Shown: positions 46,201 to 54,240 of the stretch, piece after piece | How the letters are laid out: each line of letters opens with the position of its first letter | How positions within the stretch are numbered: position 1 is the stretch's first letter | Assembly (NCBI RefSeq): GCF_015209965.1 | Contig: NZ_MU158689.1 | Span: 1,945,662-2,009,661 of the forward strand | Direction: 5' to 3' | DNA from: Sphingobacterium pedocola | GTDB taxonomy: Bacteria; Bacteroidota; Bacteroidia; Sphingobacteriales; Sphingobacteriaceae | Length of the DNA stretch: 64,000 bases | Position numbers and translations under genes: made by a program | Notes under the pieces: model-generated | Databases searched by the model: none | The model's input: only the letters and a program-made list of their open reading frames with translations | Told to the model about the DNA's origin: nothing

Positions 46201-47458
46201 GGCGCAGGACGGCCTACTCCGCAAAAAGGAACTAAAAAAAGGAATGGTCAAACCGTCCGGCCGGGTCAATTATCCCCTTGTCGAATCCCTGAAAACAGCG
46301 CTTCTCGATAAAGCCTTTGAGCGTGTTAATCTGGAAAGCATTCCCGCTTTTCAGCAATTCTGTGAAGACGAACAGCACTGGCTACAAGATTATGCATTAT
46401 TTACTGCGTTACGCAAAAAACACCTAGGTACCCCCTGGTATACCTGGCCATCGTCATTTAAAGCCCGGGAAACGGAGGCACTCCACGCGTTTGAGATAGC
46501 GCACGAGCGGGAGATCCAAAAACAAAAATGGTTCCAATACATTTTTTTCAAGCAGTGGCATGAGCTACGACAGCATTGCCATAGCTTAGGTATACAGTTT
46601 TTAGGCGACGTGCCCATTTACGTAGGTCACGATTCCGCTGATGTCTGGGCTCACCCCCATCTGTTTTCACTAGAAACGGATGGCAGCCTAAAAGCGGTAG
46701 CAGGCGTACCTCCCGATTATTTCAATGCCGACGGCCAGCTGTGGGGGATGCCTGTATTTGACTGGCAGGCGCTTAAGCGGGAAGGCTACCAGTGGTGGAT
46801 CGACCGGCTTGCACATAACCGTAGACTTTATGACAAGGTGAGGTTGGACCACTTCCGCGCTTTTGCAGCATATTGGGAGGTGTCGGCCAAGGAGGCAACT
46901 GCAAAAAATGGCATTTGGCAAGAAGCGCCCGGATCCGATTTCTTTAACATGGTACAATCTGCACTAGGCGAGATGCCATTTATTGCCGAAGATTTGGGCG
47001 ATATCGACGATGCCGTGTACCGTCTCCGGGATGCGCACGGCCTTCCCGGCATGAAAGTATTGCAATTCGCATTTGGCGAGGATATAGCACATTCGCCACA
47101 TGTTCCGCATAATTATAACAAAAATTATGTTGTCTATACGGGTACGCACGACAACAATACCCTGCAAGGCTGGTTTCAGGACGAACTGGACGAGGCCTCC
47201 AAAGGTCGATTGTCGCAGTACGTTGCATTCCCACTACAGAAAACGACTATTAATGACACGCTGATCCGAATGGCTTATGCCTCCGTTGCCGATACCGCCA
47301 TCGTACCGATGCAGGATATCCTTGCACTTGATGGATCGCACCGCATGAACAGCCCGGCCAGTATCTCGGGCAATTGGGGCTGGCGGATGCTTCCCGATGC
47401 CTTCGATAAACATATACGTAAAAAACTAAAGCAGTTTGCACACTTATACGGCCGGTAA
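43259..47458 (+). CDS. Fused malto-oligosyltrehalose synthase (TreY) and 4-alpha-glucanotransferase (MalQ)
   Basis: One 1399-residue frame contains two complete enzymes. Residues about 1-890 are TreY: RTTYRVQFHNGFNFHDFEH, STHGYDGTD, LQDIVPNHMAYHSDN, the nucleophile segment GLRIDHIDGLHNP, VAEKILEHHEKLP and NASATHDTKRGEDVRSRLHV. Residues about 905-1399 are a GH77 amylomaltase: RGAGILMHISSLPSKFGMGD, LGDVPIYVGHDSADVWAHP, VRLDHFRAF, FIAEDLGDIDDAV and YTGTHDNNTLQGW. TreY converts the reducing end of maltodextrin to trehalosyl; MalQ rebuilds long chains from short leftovers. No stop codon or frameshift lies between the parts. ATG 43271 is an alternative start. Confidence 0.93.
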   Translation: MYSFMNIPRTTYRVQFHNGFNFHDFEHCIDYLRQLGIDTIYASPILKAVSGSTHGYDGTDTQLINPELGTIDQLRTLKQRLNQQEIKWLQDIVPNHMAYHSDNTWMMDVLLFGARSRYATYFDTLYSNIAFKQDKLMVPILGTSLEETIRAHELTVVLLQDEFQLAYFDNRLPIRPSSLLFMLHDLLPSLTPDPDELCRRIATLEANGDTDGWKTLQSELISRLSSRHTKAKLRRQIAMINASEELITELLAQQHYRPCHWQETDQQINFRRFFTVNGLICLNIQDRTVFRETHQLVKELLQEEIIDGLRIDHIDGLHNPRAYLSDLRRLCGPDTYIVAEKILEHHEKLPKDWPIQGTTGYDFLALCNNVCTDRKSKKLLTDYYQRQTGNKDSIKQQQLQKKTAVLANHMQGEVDNLCTLFSQLSLSKVGTTIQQNRMRETIQAFLANFPVYRLYDDRFPLAKKSYQMIVSVFETMSENQRKLRQEIKILKKIVQKAQSGIDENYSEKVLSFLMRCMQFTGPAMAKGVEDTLMYTYNRFIGHNEVGDHPAYFGIRKSAFHRAMRKRQEQWPLSLNASATHDTKRGEDVRSRLHVLTAWPKGWITQVDKWQAIVQQQYEKELPHPNDVYFIYQALIGSYPMPGTPVAGFEGRFHAYLSKYLREGKERSDWALPNEAYEARLQHFASFLLDQNGAFHTAFYPFFEQVADFGIMNSLTQQVLKFTCPGVPDVYQGTELWDLSFVDPDNRRAVDYATRASYLTEIDALDADVVAPMLWAERYNGKIKLWLIRKLVALRQESSALFTHGEYIPLEVKGAYRRHVLAFARRYGRTWIVIAVPLHLAGIPALREDLLSGLDWGNTRIILPCTEALKWEHLLTSETGESAEIRLDAVFNKLPLAILKGEEASKPRGAGILMHISSLPSKFGMGDLGKNAFQFARHLRVSGQRWWQVLPLAPLSKEQYYSPYSTFSALAGNPLFIDLEALAQDGLLRKKELKKGMVKPSGRVNYPLVESLKTALLDKAFERVNLESIPAFQQFCEDEQHWLQDYALFTALRKKHLGTPWYTWPSSFKARETEALHAFEIAHEREIQKQKWFQYIFFKQWHELRQHCHSLGIQFLGDVPIYVGHDSADVWAHPHLFSLETDGSLKAVAGVPPDYFNADGQLWGMPVFDWQALKREGYQWWIDRLAHNRRLYDKVRLDHFRAFAAYWEVSAKEATAKNGIWQEAPGSDFFNMVQSALGEMPFIAEDLGDIDDAVYRLRDAHGLPGMKVLQFAFGEDIAHSPHVPHNYNKNYVVYTGTHDNNTLQGWFQDELDEASKGRLSQYVAFPLQKTTINDTLIRMAYASVADTAIVPMQDILALDGSHRMNSPASISGNWGWRMLPDAFDKHIRKKLKQFAHLYGR

Positions 47459-47559
47459 GAAAATCATGCAGCGGCAAAATTTATGTGCGTACAAAACCTA
47501 GAAGCTATTTACGTTGTTGTCCTTTTAACAACTTACACCATTGAATTATTAAATACACT

Positions 47560-49680
47560 ATGGATACAAAGATATTTGCGGGATCACCTTATCCCCTAGG
47601 CGCTACGTACGATGGAAAAGGTGTTAATTTTTCCATCTACGCGGAGAACGCGGAAGGCGTCGACCTTTGCCTCTTCAACAAATCCGAGGATGATGCCGAA
47701 CCCTTAAAAATCCGGATTAAAGAGCGGACACATCAGGTCTGGCACGTGTACGTTCCCCATATTGGTCCTGGCCAATTATATGGCTACCGCGTTTATGGGC
47801 CATACGATCCCGAAAACGGCCATCGATTCAATCCGCATAAGCTGTTGATTGATCCCTATGCAAAAGCAATAGCAGGCACTTTACAATGGGATGATTCCTT
47901 ATTCGGCTATGAAGTAGGTCATCCAGACAAAGATCTTAGCTTCAGCACCGAAGACAGTGCACCTTATTTACCAAAGTGTGTTGTTGTCGATCAATCATTC
48001 GATTGGGAAGGTGACAAACCGCTCCGTACGCCCATGCATAAAAGTGTCATCTACGAAGCGCACGTCAAAGGGTTCACAGCGCGGCATCCAGATATACCCG
48101 AAGAAATTCGGGGAAGTTATTCTGGATTAGCTCATCCCACTACCATTTCCTATTTACAGGATTTAGGTGTGACCGCTGTTGAACTTATGCCCATCCATCA
48201 TTTTATCACGGATCGGCATCTTCAAGAAAGAGGACTTGTCAATTATTGGGGTTACAATACCATTGGATTCTTTGCTCCTGACGTGCGCTATGCATCAAAG
48301 GGGATAGAAGGGCAGCAAGTCAACGAGTTTAAAGAAATGGTCAAGGCGCTACATCGTGCCGGTATCGAAGTTATTTTGGACGTCGTATACAATCATACCG
48401 GAGAAGGCAATGAAATGGGACCTACCCTGTCCTTTCGTGGTGTCGACAATGCCGCGTATTATCGGCTAACAGAAGAAAGCCGGTATTACATGGACTTTAC
48501 AGGGACAGGTAATACACTCAATGCCCGATTGCCGAATGTCCTTCGTTTAATTATGGATAGCCTACGCTACTGGATACAGGAAATGCATGTAGATGGGTTC
48601 CGGTTTGACCTGGCCTCTGCCCTCGCCCGGGAACTGCATGAAGTCGATAAGTTAAGTTCCTTTTTCGACGTAATTCATCAGGACCCCGTAATTTCACAGG
48701 TAAAATTAATCGCCGAACCCTGGGACATTGGCGAAGGCGGCTACCAAGTGGGGAAGTTCCCTCCGGGCTGGGCCGAATGGAACGGGAAGTACCGGGATTG
48801 TATACGCGATTATTGGATTGGAGCCGATAGCATGCTTGGTGAATTCGCAGATCGGCTGACTGGCTCGTCCGACCTTTACCAGGATGATTACCGTAAACCC
48901 ACAGCAAGTATTAATTTCGTAACGGCTCATGATGGATTCACGCTGCATGATCTGGTTTCTTACAATGAAAAGCACAATGAGGCCAACGGAGAAGACAACA
49001 ATGATGGCGATAGCCATAATCGTTCGTGGAATTGCGGGGCAGAAGGCCCTACCGACGATGAAGCCATCAATAGACTACGTGCCCGCCAAAAAAGGAATCT
49101 GCTCACGACACTTTTCCTTTCGCAGGGCGTACCCATGCTTGTTGCGGGCGATGAGTTTGGCCGTACACAGCAAGGCAACAATAATGCCTACTGCCAAGAC
49201 AACGAAATATCCTGGCTTGATTGGGCAGGAAAAGATGAAAATCTCCTAAATTTCACCCGACAGCTGGTTGCATTTCGTAAAGCACATCCCATTTTCTGTC
49301 GCCGAAAATGGTTTCAAGGGTTACCGATCAAAGGCATTGGATTAGAAGATATCGCCTGGTTTCTACCTGATGGTATCGAAATGGACGATTCACATTGGGA
49401 CAACGACTTTGCCCGCTCACTCGCTGTTTTTTTAAATGGTCACGGGATACGGTCGTTAGATGACGACGGTTCCAAAATCATAGACCGAAGTTTCTATATT
49501 ATGTTTAACGCGTATTGGGAACCGATCAACTACACCCTCCCTTCCGAAAAATACAGTGTGCGCTGGGTCAAGACGCTAGATACAAGTTTAGATACGATCG
49601 GTACACATGAAGAGTTTGACGCAGCAGATACCCTGACGTTACAAGGGCGTTCTATTGTGGTATTGATGTCTACGCGTTAA
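47560..49680 (+). CDS. glgX: Glycogen debranching enzyme (TreX/GlgX)
   Basis: This 706-residue protein has an N-terminal CBM48 domain (SPYPLGATYDGKGVNFSIY) and a GH13 isoamylase-type catalytic domain: EVILDVVYNHTGEGNEMG, the nucleophile segment GFRFDLASALARE, LIAEPWDIGEGGYQVGKFPP, and FVTAHDGFTLHDLVSYNEKH. It cuts alpha-1,6 branches of glycogen to free linear maltodextrins for TreY. It lies 101 bases after treY-malQ and 38 bases before treZ in the same direction, so one operon is likely. treX is an equivalent name in this context. Confidence 0.93.
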   Translation: MDTKIFAGSPYPLGATYDGKGVNFSIYAENAEGVDLCLFNKSEDDAEPLKIRIKERTHQVWHVYVPHIGPGQLYGYRVYGPYDPENGHRFNPHKLLIDPYAKAIAGTLQWDDSLFGYEVGHPDKDLSFSTEDSAPYLPKCVVVDQSFDWEGDKPLRTPMHKSVIYEAHVKGFTARHPDIPEEIRGSYSGLAHPTTISYLQDLGVTAVELMPIHHFITDRHLQERGLVNYWGYNTIGFFAPDVRYASKGIEGQQVNEFKEMVKALHRAGIEVILDVVYNHTGEGNEMGPTLSFRGVDNAAYYRLTEESRYYMDFTGTGNTLNARLPNVLRLIMDSLRYWIQEMHVDGFRFDLASALARELHEVDKLSSFFDVIHQDPVISQVKLIAEPWDIGEGGYQVGKFPPGWAEWNGKYRDCIRDYWIGADSMLGEFADRLTGSSDLYQDDYRKPTASINFVTAHDGFTLHDLVSYNEKHNEANGEDNNDGDSHNRSWNCGAEGPTDDEAINRLRARQKRNLLTTLFLSQGVPMLVAGDEFGRTQQGNNNAYCQDNEISWLDWAGKDENLLNFTRQLVAFRKAHPIFCRRKWFQGLPIKGIGLEDIAWFLPDGIEMDDSHWDNDFARSLAVFLNGHGIRSLDDDGSKIIDRSFYIMFNAYWEPINYTLPSEKYSVRWVKTLDTSLDTIGTHEEFDAADTLTLQGRSIVVLMSTR

Positions 49681-49718
49681 AAATATAAATTTCGTCATAC
49701 TTCAATCAACTACATCAT

Positions 49719-51542
49719 ATGGATCAAGTAGCAGAAATAAAGCAATTGGGTGTAACGTTTAACGATACGAAAGCGAAGATAACGGTATGGGCGCCGCACG
49801 CAAAGCGCGTCGTGTGCCATACGTACGAACCGGAAATGCATCTGCCTTTAACGGCCCAGAACTATGGCTATTGGTATGCGGAAAGTGATTGTATTAGAGC
49901 TGGGCAGCTGTATCGTATTGCAATCGACGACGAGGAATTCCCCGATCCCGTGTCGCGTTCGCAGCCTGAGGGCGTGCATGGGCCATCTGCCGTCGTTGAT
50001 CTGCGTTTTGACTGGACAGATCAGCATTATCAGGCTCCTTTGATGCGTGATCTGATTATTTATGAGCTACATGTCGGCACATTTACGCCCAGCGGTAATT
50101 TTGAGGGTGTCATTGCGCGCCTACCCTATTTGAAGACACTGGGTATTAATGCGATAGAGATCATGCCAGTGGGGCAGTTTCCCGGTACGCGCAACTGGGG
50201 TTACGATGGCGTATTCAGTTTCGCGGTCCAACACAGCTATGGAGGGGCACGAGGTCTTCAGAAATTAGTAAACTCCTGCCATCAAGAAGGCATAGCGGTG
50301 ATCTTAGATGTGGTGTACAATCACTTCGGTCCCGAAGGCAATTATCTTCCACATTACGGTCCTTATTTTACGGATAAATACCAAACACCTTGGGGACAGG
50401 CTGTCAATTTTGATGATGCGTGGAACAACGGCGCCCGCGATTTCGTATTGGCCAACGTGCATATGTGGTTGAGCGAATTTCATATTGACGGGCTCCGGCT
50501 GGATGCCGTACATGCCATCAAGGATTTTAGTCCAAAACATATCCTGCAGGAGATTCGGCAGATTACGGATCGTGTAATCCAACGCAGCGGAAGGATCCGT
50601 CACCTCATTGCGGAGTGCGATCTCAATGACCGGCGATTTTTAGAACCCTTAGAAAAGAATGGTTTTGGCATGGATGCCCAATGGCTGGATGAATTTCATC
50701 ATTCGCTTCGCGTAGCTGCCGGCGAAAAGAGAACGGGTTATTACAGCGAGTTTGAAGGCGCAAAACATTTAGCAAAAGCCTATCGCGGAGCCTATGTATT
50801 TGACGGCGACTTTTCTCCGCACCGCCAGAAATTTTTCGGCAGCAGCGCAAGGGATCTTCCCGATCATCAATTTGTTGTATTCTCGCAAAACCATGATCAA
50901 GTAGGCAACCGCATGTTGGGCGAACGCAGCAATATCCTTTACGGGCCTGATATACAACGACTCATGACCATGGCGGTCATGATCTCTTCGTATACGCCAA
51001 TGTTGTTTATGGGCGAAGAGTGGGCATCAACAAAGCCCTTTTTATATTTTGTAAGCCATGAGGATAAAGATCTAATACAAGCTGTGCGGGATGGAAGACG
51101 TCGTGAATTTGCCGACTTCCACGACGACGGCGAGGTACCTGATCCCCAAGCCGCCGAAACGTTTGATCGATCGGTATTGGACTGGGATGAAAAGGAAGAA
51201 GAAGAGCATCGGTACATGCTGGCCTATTACCGGTCACTTATTGGTTTACGGAAAAGCCATCCGTTACTGCAGCAACGCGATCGACACCAATTTGAGGTAA
51301 TACACTATCAAAATGAGGGTATGATCATCATCACTATAGTCCACGAAAAGGCACGGCTCGTATGCATTCTTAATTTTTCGATGTCGACACATCGCGTGCC
51401 ACTGAATGACAGCTCGGAATGGCAGAAAATTTGGGACACCAATGCCCCAAAATGGGGAGGAAATTCGGTTACGGATGAACGGGTCTGCCAAGAAGTAGTT
51501 GTTGGTGCAAAATCCGGAACTATCTTGGAACAAATGGTTTAA
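49719..51542 (+). CDS. treZ: Malto-oligosyltrehalose trehalohydrolase
   Basis: This 607-residue GH13 enzyme releases free trehalose from the TreY product. It starts with a beta-sandwich domain (GVTFNDTKAKITVWAPHAKR). The catalytic domain contains YELHVGTFTPSGNFEGVIAR, AVILDVVYNHFGPEGNYLPH, the nucleophile GLRLDAVHAIKDFSP, LIAECDLNDRR and FSQNHDQVGNRMLGER. It is third in the treYmalQ-glgX-treZ operon. No trehalase or TreS gene is in the window. Confidence 0.94.
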   Translation: MDQVAEIKQLGVTFNDTKAKITVWAPHAKRVVCHTYEPEMHLPLTAQNYGYWYAESDCIRAGQLYRIAIDDEEFPDPVSRSQPEGVHGPSAVVDLRFDWTDQHYQAPLMRDLIIYELHVGTFTPSGNFEGVIARLPYLKTLGINAIEIMPVGQFPGTRNWGYDGVFSFAVQHSYGGARGLQKLVNSCHQEGIAVILDVVYNHFGPEGNYLPHYGPYFTDKYQTPWGQAVNFDDAWNNGARDFVLANVHMWLSEFHIDGLRLDAVHAIKDFSPKHILQEIRQITDRVIQRSGRIRHLIAECDLNDRRFLEPLEKNGFGMDAQWLDEFHHSLRVAAGEKRTGYYSEFEGAKHLAKAYRGAYVFDGDFSPHRQKFFGSSARDLPDHQFVVFSQNHDQVGNRMLGERSNILYGPDIQRLMTMAVMISSYTPMLFMGEEWASTKPFLYFVSHEDKDLIQAVRDGRRREFADFHDDGEVPDPQAAETFDRSVLDWDEKEEEEHRYMLAYYRSLIGLRKSHPLLQQRDRHQFEVIHYQNEGMIIITIVHEKARLVCILNFSMSTHRVPLNDSSEWQKIWDTNAPKWGGNSVTDERVCQEVVVGAKSGTILEQMV

Positions 51543-51610
51543 CTACCCAAAAAAGTAAAATTTCATTTTTTTTATCTATTAATTGATTTACCTACGGTCT
51601 AAAAGCATTT

Positions 51611-51626
51611 TTGGCACAATAATAGC
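51611..51626 (+). promoter_or_regulatory. Sigma-54-like -24/-12 element before the cold-shock gene
   Basis: TTGGCAC at 51611-51617 and TAGC at 51623-51626 place GG and GC ten bases apart, as in sigma-54 promoters; the -12 element has one mismatch (TAGC for TTGC). It lies about 50 bases upstream of the ATG. The match could be accidental. Confidence 0.35.
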
Positions 51627-51676
51627 GCTAACTATTCTGTATACAAACAATTCATTTACAATATATACCTAATACA

Positions 51677-51868
51677 ATGCAAGAAGGAACAGTAAAATTC
51701 TTTAACGTTACCAAAGGTTTCGGTTTTATTACACCATCAAATGGTGGTCAAGATGTTTTCGTACATTCATCCGGTTTAATTCATGATATACGTGAAAACG
51801 ACACCGTAACTTATGATGTAGAGAACGGCAAAAAAGGTCTTAGTGCAGTAAACGTACGCGTAGTATAA
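51677..51868 (+). CDS. Cold-shock-domain protein
   Basis: This 63-residue, single OB-fold protein has the RNA-binding motifs KGFGFITP (RNP1) and VFVHSSGL (RNP2 region). It starts MQEGTVKFFNVTKGFGFITP and ends LSAVNVRVV. It acts as an RNA chaperone; cold induction is not evident from the sequence. The leader of more than 100 bases after treZ probably holds its own promoter. A terminator follows at 51903. Confidence 0.94.
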   Translation: MQEGTVKFFNVTKGFGFITPSNGGQDVFVHSSGLIHDIRENDTVTYDVENGKKGLSAVNVRVV

Positions 51869-51902
51869 CCTACGAAGGAAGATATCCACTTCTTTGACAA
51901 GT

Positions 51903-51937
51903 AGCAGATAGCGTTAGCGTTTATCTGCTTTTTTTTG
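51903..51937 (+). terminator. Terminator of the cold-shock gene
   Basis: AGCAGATA at 51903-51910 pairs with TATCTGCT at 51922-51929 and is followed by a run of eight T. It lies 35 bases after the stop codon. Confidence 0.85.
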
Positions 51938-52150
51938 CTAATATTAGGCGTTGATTGAATACGTTCGACGCAAGAAGCCTGTCTTTCCCGCAAGTAGCGA
52001 TAAAGCGAGTTACAGGCAGTGACAATAGAAATCAACGGTACGTTTCGTCTGATTAAAAAAGGTAGCGCCCCCCTCCGACCACTCTAGATGAATTTAAGGA
52101 TTAATAAGCGGTCAGCTCTCCGTAAAACAAGGGTTATTTTTGTTCAAAAA

Positions 52151-52188
52151 ATTGCCCGATACGTTGATGTACCGAGCAATCTTTTTTT
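52151..52188. terminator. Terminator at the end of the Sus-like locus
   Basis: ATTGCCCGATAC and GTACCGAGCAAT form a 12-bp stem with two G-T pairs, followed by T-runs on both strands (TTTTTTT at 52182-52188; TTTTT on the minus side). It lies eight bases after the stop of the phosphodiester glycosidase gene. Confidence 0.8.
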
Positions 52189-52195
52189 CTAAGAT

Positions 52196-54238
52196 TTAAT
52201 AGAAGCTCTCGTAATCGCCGCGCAGGAACAGCCATTGCAAAATAGGTGCCCCCTTGGTATTTGTCGTCGATGCCCAGGGATTATATGGGCCCAACTGCCA
52301 TCCCAACACCGTATTGTAGTTCACCATGTTTGTCAAAAACAGTTTAGTTTTCGTCTCTCCATCAAAAGCCGTTTCACGCACCGTGACTTCTCCAGTTACA
52401 TAGCTTGACGATGGTACGGGTGTTCCACTCTTGGTTACCACCACTTCTTCAGAAGCCCAGCAGTTTTCACACTGTGCTATCACACCGCTTACTAACCCCA
52501 TAGCAGCAGATATTCTTCCTGCGGTACCATTGCCTGCATTTGTAATTCCTTCATTTAGTGCGACCAGCCCCTTTACCTTAGCATCCGTCCAGCCGATTAT
52601 ACCTCCTGCACCTTTACCCGAAACCGTATTAGACATTATTTTTCCGGCAGAAAAGCAATTTTCGAGCACACCACCGTCGTAAACTATACCTACTAAGCCA
52701 CCCGCTCTACTATTGCTAGAACCAGAATTAGTAGCCGTTACATCTGCAGTCGAAAAACTATTTCTTACCACACTTGAAGCATTTCCATGGGGCTTGCCTA
52801 CATTTCCGATCAATCCGCCCACCGCATCCGTTCCAACGACCTTACCCGTCGAGAAGCAGTTTTCTATAATCCCTACTTTCACCGGCTTGTCTGGCGAACG
52901 AAGGCCCAGATATCCCCCAAAAGCTCCGGCACCATTGGAAGATTCCACATCTACATTTACCAGTCCTAAGTTTTTACACGATCCAAACAACACACCAAAG
53001 AAACTACCATAGGATGATTTGGCTACCGTTAGGTTTTTGATCACATGCCCATCACCATCAAAATGAACGTAGCGCGCATATGGATCCACATTATTGAGTG
53101 GTACCCACGTGCGTCCCACCATGTCAATGTCAGCCGTTAGCCGAAAGTGGTAAGGATTCGTCTCCGTGTCAGCCCAGTTAAGTCCATGCATATTCTGTAA
53201 ATGATCTGCATTTGCAATCAAATACGGATTTTGTTCGGTACCATCTCCACCGGCAAACTGTGCGCCGGCGTTCTTCTTTTTGACTAGAATAAACGTACGT
53301 AACAACCGTTGGCCATAATGGTTACGCACACCATTATCAGTCGGATAATTTACAATACCGTTTACGCCCTTATTCTGTATGTAAAGCGTAGAAGAACCTC
53401 CTCCATCCATGTTCAAGGCATTTTGCGGTGCAAAATACGTCGCCATAAATTGTGTCACTTCTTTCGCTGTCATACCCGCAGATTCCGTAAACCGTCCATC
53501 GATCGTCACCATAAGCAGCTTCTTATCCTCCGTTAGTGCCATTACAGTTCGCGGATGCCGTACACCCTGATGACGCCGATAATCTTCGTAATCCAAACCA
53601 TTCAGATTTATACCGCTTACATCACCAATAAAATCTTCACCTACCCTTTGATAGTCGCTGATTAACATCGGCGAACCAGAAAAAACATTCAGGTAAGGCG
53701 ACAGCATATAAGACTCTTTCGTACCGTACTCCATTTTCATGTCTTGCGATCCGTTATGGAAGATAGCACCTTCATGCTTCCAGAACCGCAGGTGTCCGCT
53801 GTTGAGTGTAACGGGCGACACGACGTTGCCATTTGCTTTTATAAAGCTTGCATCCGCTTCGTAAGTAGCATTGATACCAATTACAGCAAGCCGCTCATCC
53901 GCCACGGACGACAAGCTATCGAGCGCGGGCAAGGTCACGAATTCCAATTCATAATCCGGATTCGTTAGATCCAGTTCCACGACATTGATAAACTGGTTAG
54001 CCGTTTGTGTCTGGATATATTGTTCAAATTGATAATGAATTAGGCCGTTGTCCAGCGTATCCATGATCCAGCCCTCTTTGTTTTTGAGAGTCTCGTTTGA
54101 TACCGGTGGGATGGGTTCCTGAATTTCAGGCAGCAGGTGATCGTAGCCTGCATTATCCAATAATGTTTTACTGCAGCTTCCTAATACGGTCGCAGCAATC
54201 AAAAACATGGTGTATAAACTCATACTATACATTTTCAT
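52196..54238 (-). CDS. Phosphodiester glycosidase (NAGPA) lipoprotein with GLUG-like repeats
   Basis: This 680-residue protein has a lipobox (VLGSC) at residues 18-22. Residues about 85-320 are a NAGPA domain: VIGINATYEADASF, GVRHPRTVMALTEDKKLLMV, the glycine-rich motif NMDGGGSSTLYI at 276-287 and a C-terminal RLLRTFILVKKK. NAGPA enzymes remove GlcNAc from GlcNAc-1-phosphodiesters. Residues about 330-600 form repeats such as VGGLIGNV, AGGLVGIV and AGGIIGWT after Cys-containing turns (ENCFSTGK, ENCFSAGK), probably a beta-helix. It follows SusD by two bases, so it should be a surface lipoprotein acting on the imported glycan. Confidence 0.88.
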   Translation of the reverse strand: MKMYSMSLYTMFLIAATVLGSCSKTLLDNAGYDHLLPEIQEPIPPVSNETLKNKEGWIMDTLDNGLIHYQFEQYIQTQTANQFINVVELDLTNPDYELEFVTLPALDSLSSVADERLAVIGINATYEADASFIKANGNVVSPVTLNSGHLRFWKHEGAIFHNGSQDMKMEYGTKESYMLSPYLNVFSGSPMLISDYQRVGEDFIGDVSGINLNGLDYEDYRRHQGVRHPRTVMALTEDKKLLMVTIDGRFTESAGMTAKEVTQFMATYFAPQNALNMDGGGSSTLYIQNKGVNGIVNYPTDNGVRNHYGQRLLRTFILVKKKNAGAQFAGGDGTEQNPYLIANADHLQNMHGLNWADTETNPYHFRLTADIDMVGRTWVPLNNVDPYARYVHFDGDGHVIKNLTVAKSSYGSFFGVLFGSCKNLGLVNVDVESSNGAGAFGGYLGLRSPDKPVKVGIIENCFSTGKVVGTDAVGGLIGNVGKPHGNASSVVRNSFSTADVTATNSGSSNSRAGGLVGIVYDGGVLENCFSAGKIMSNTVSGKGAGGIIGWTDAKVKGLVALNEGITNAGNGTAGRISAAMGLVSGVIAQCENCWASEEVVVTKSGTPVPSSSYVTGEVTVRETAFDGETKTKLFLTNMVNYNTVLGWQLGPYNPWASTTNTKGAPILQWLFLRGDYESFY

Positions 54239-54240
54239 AG

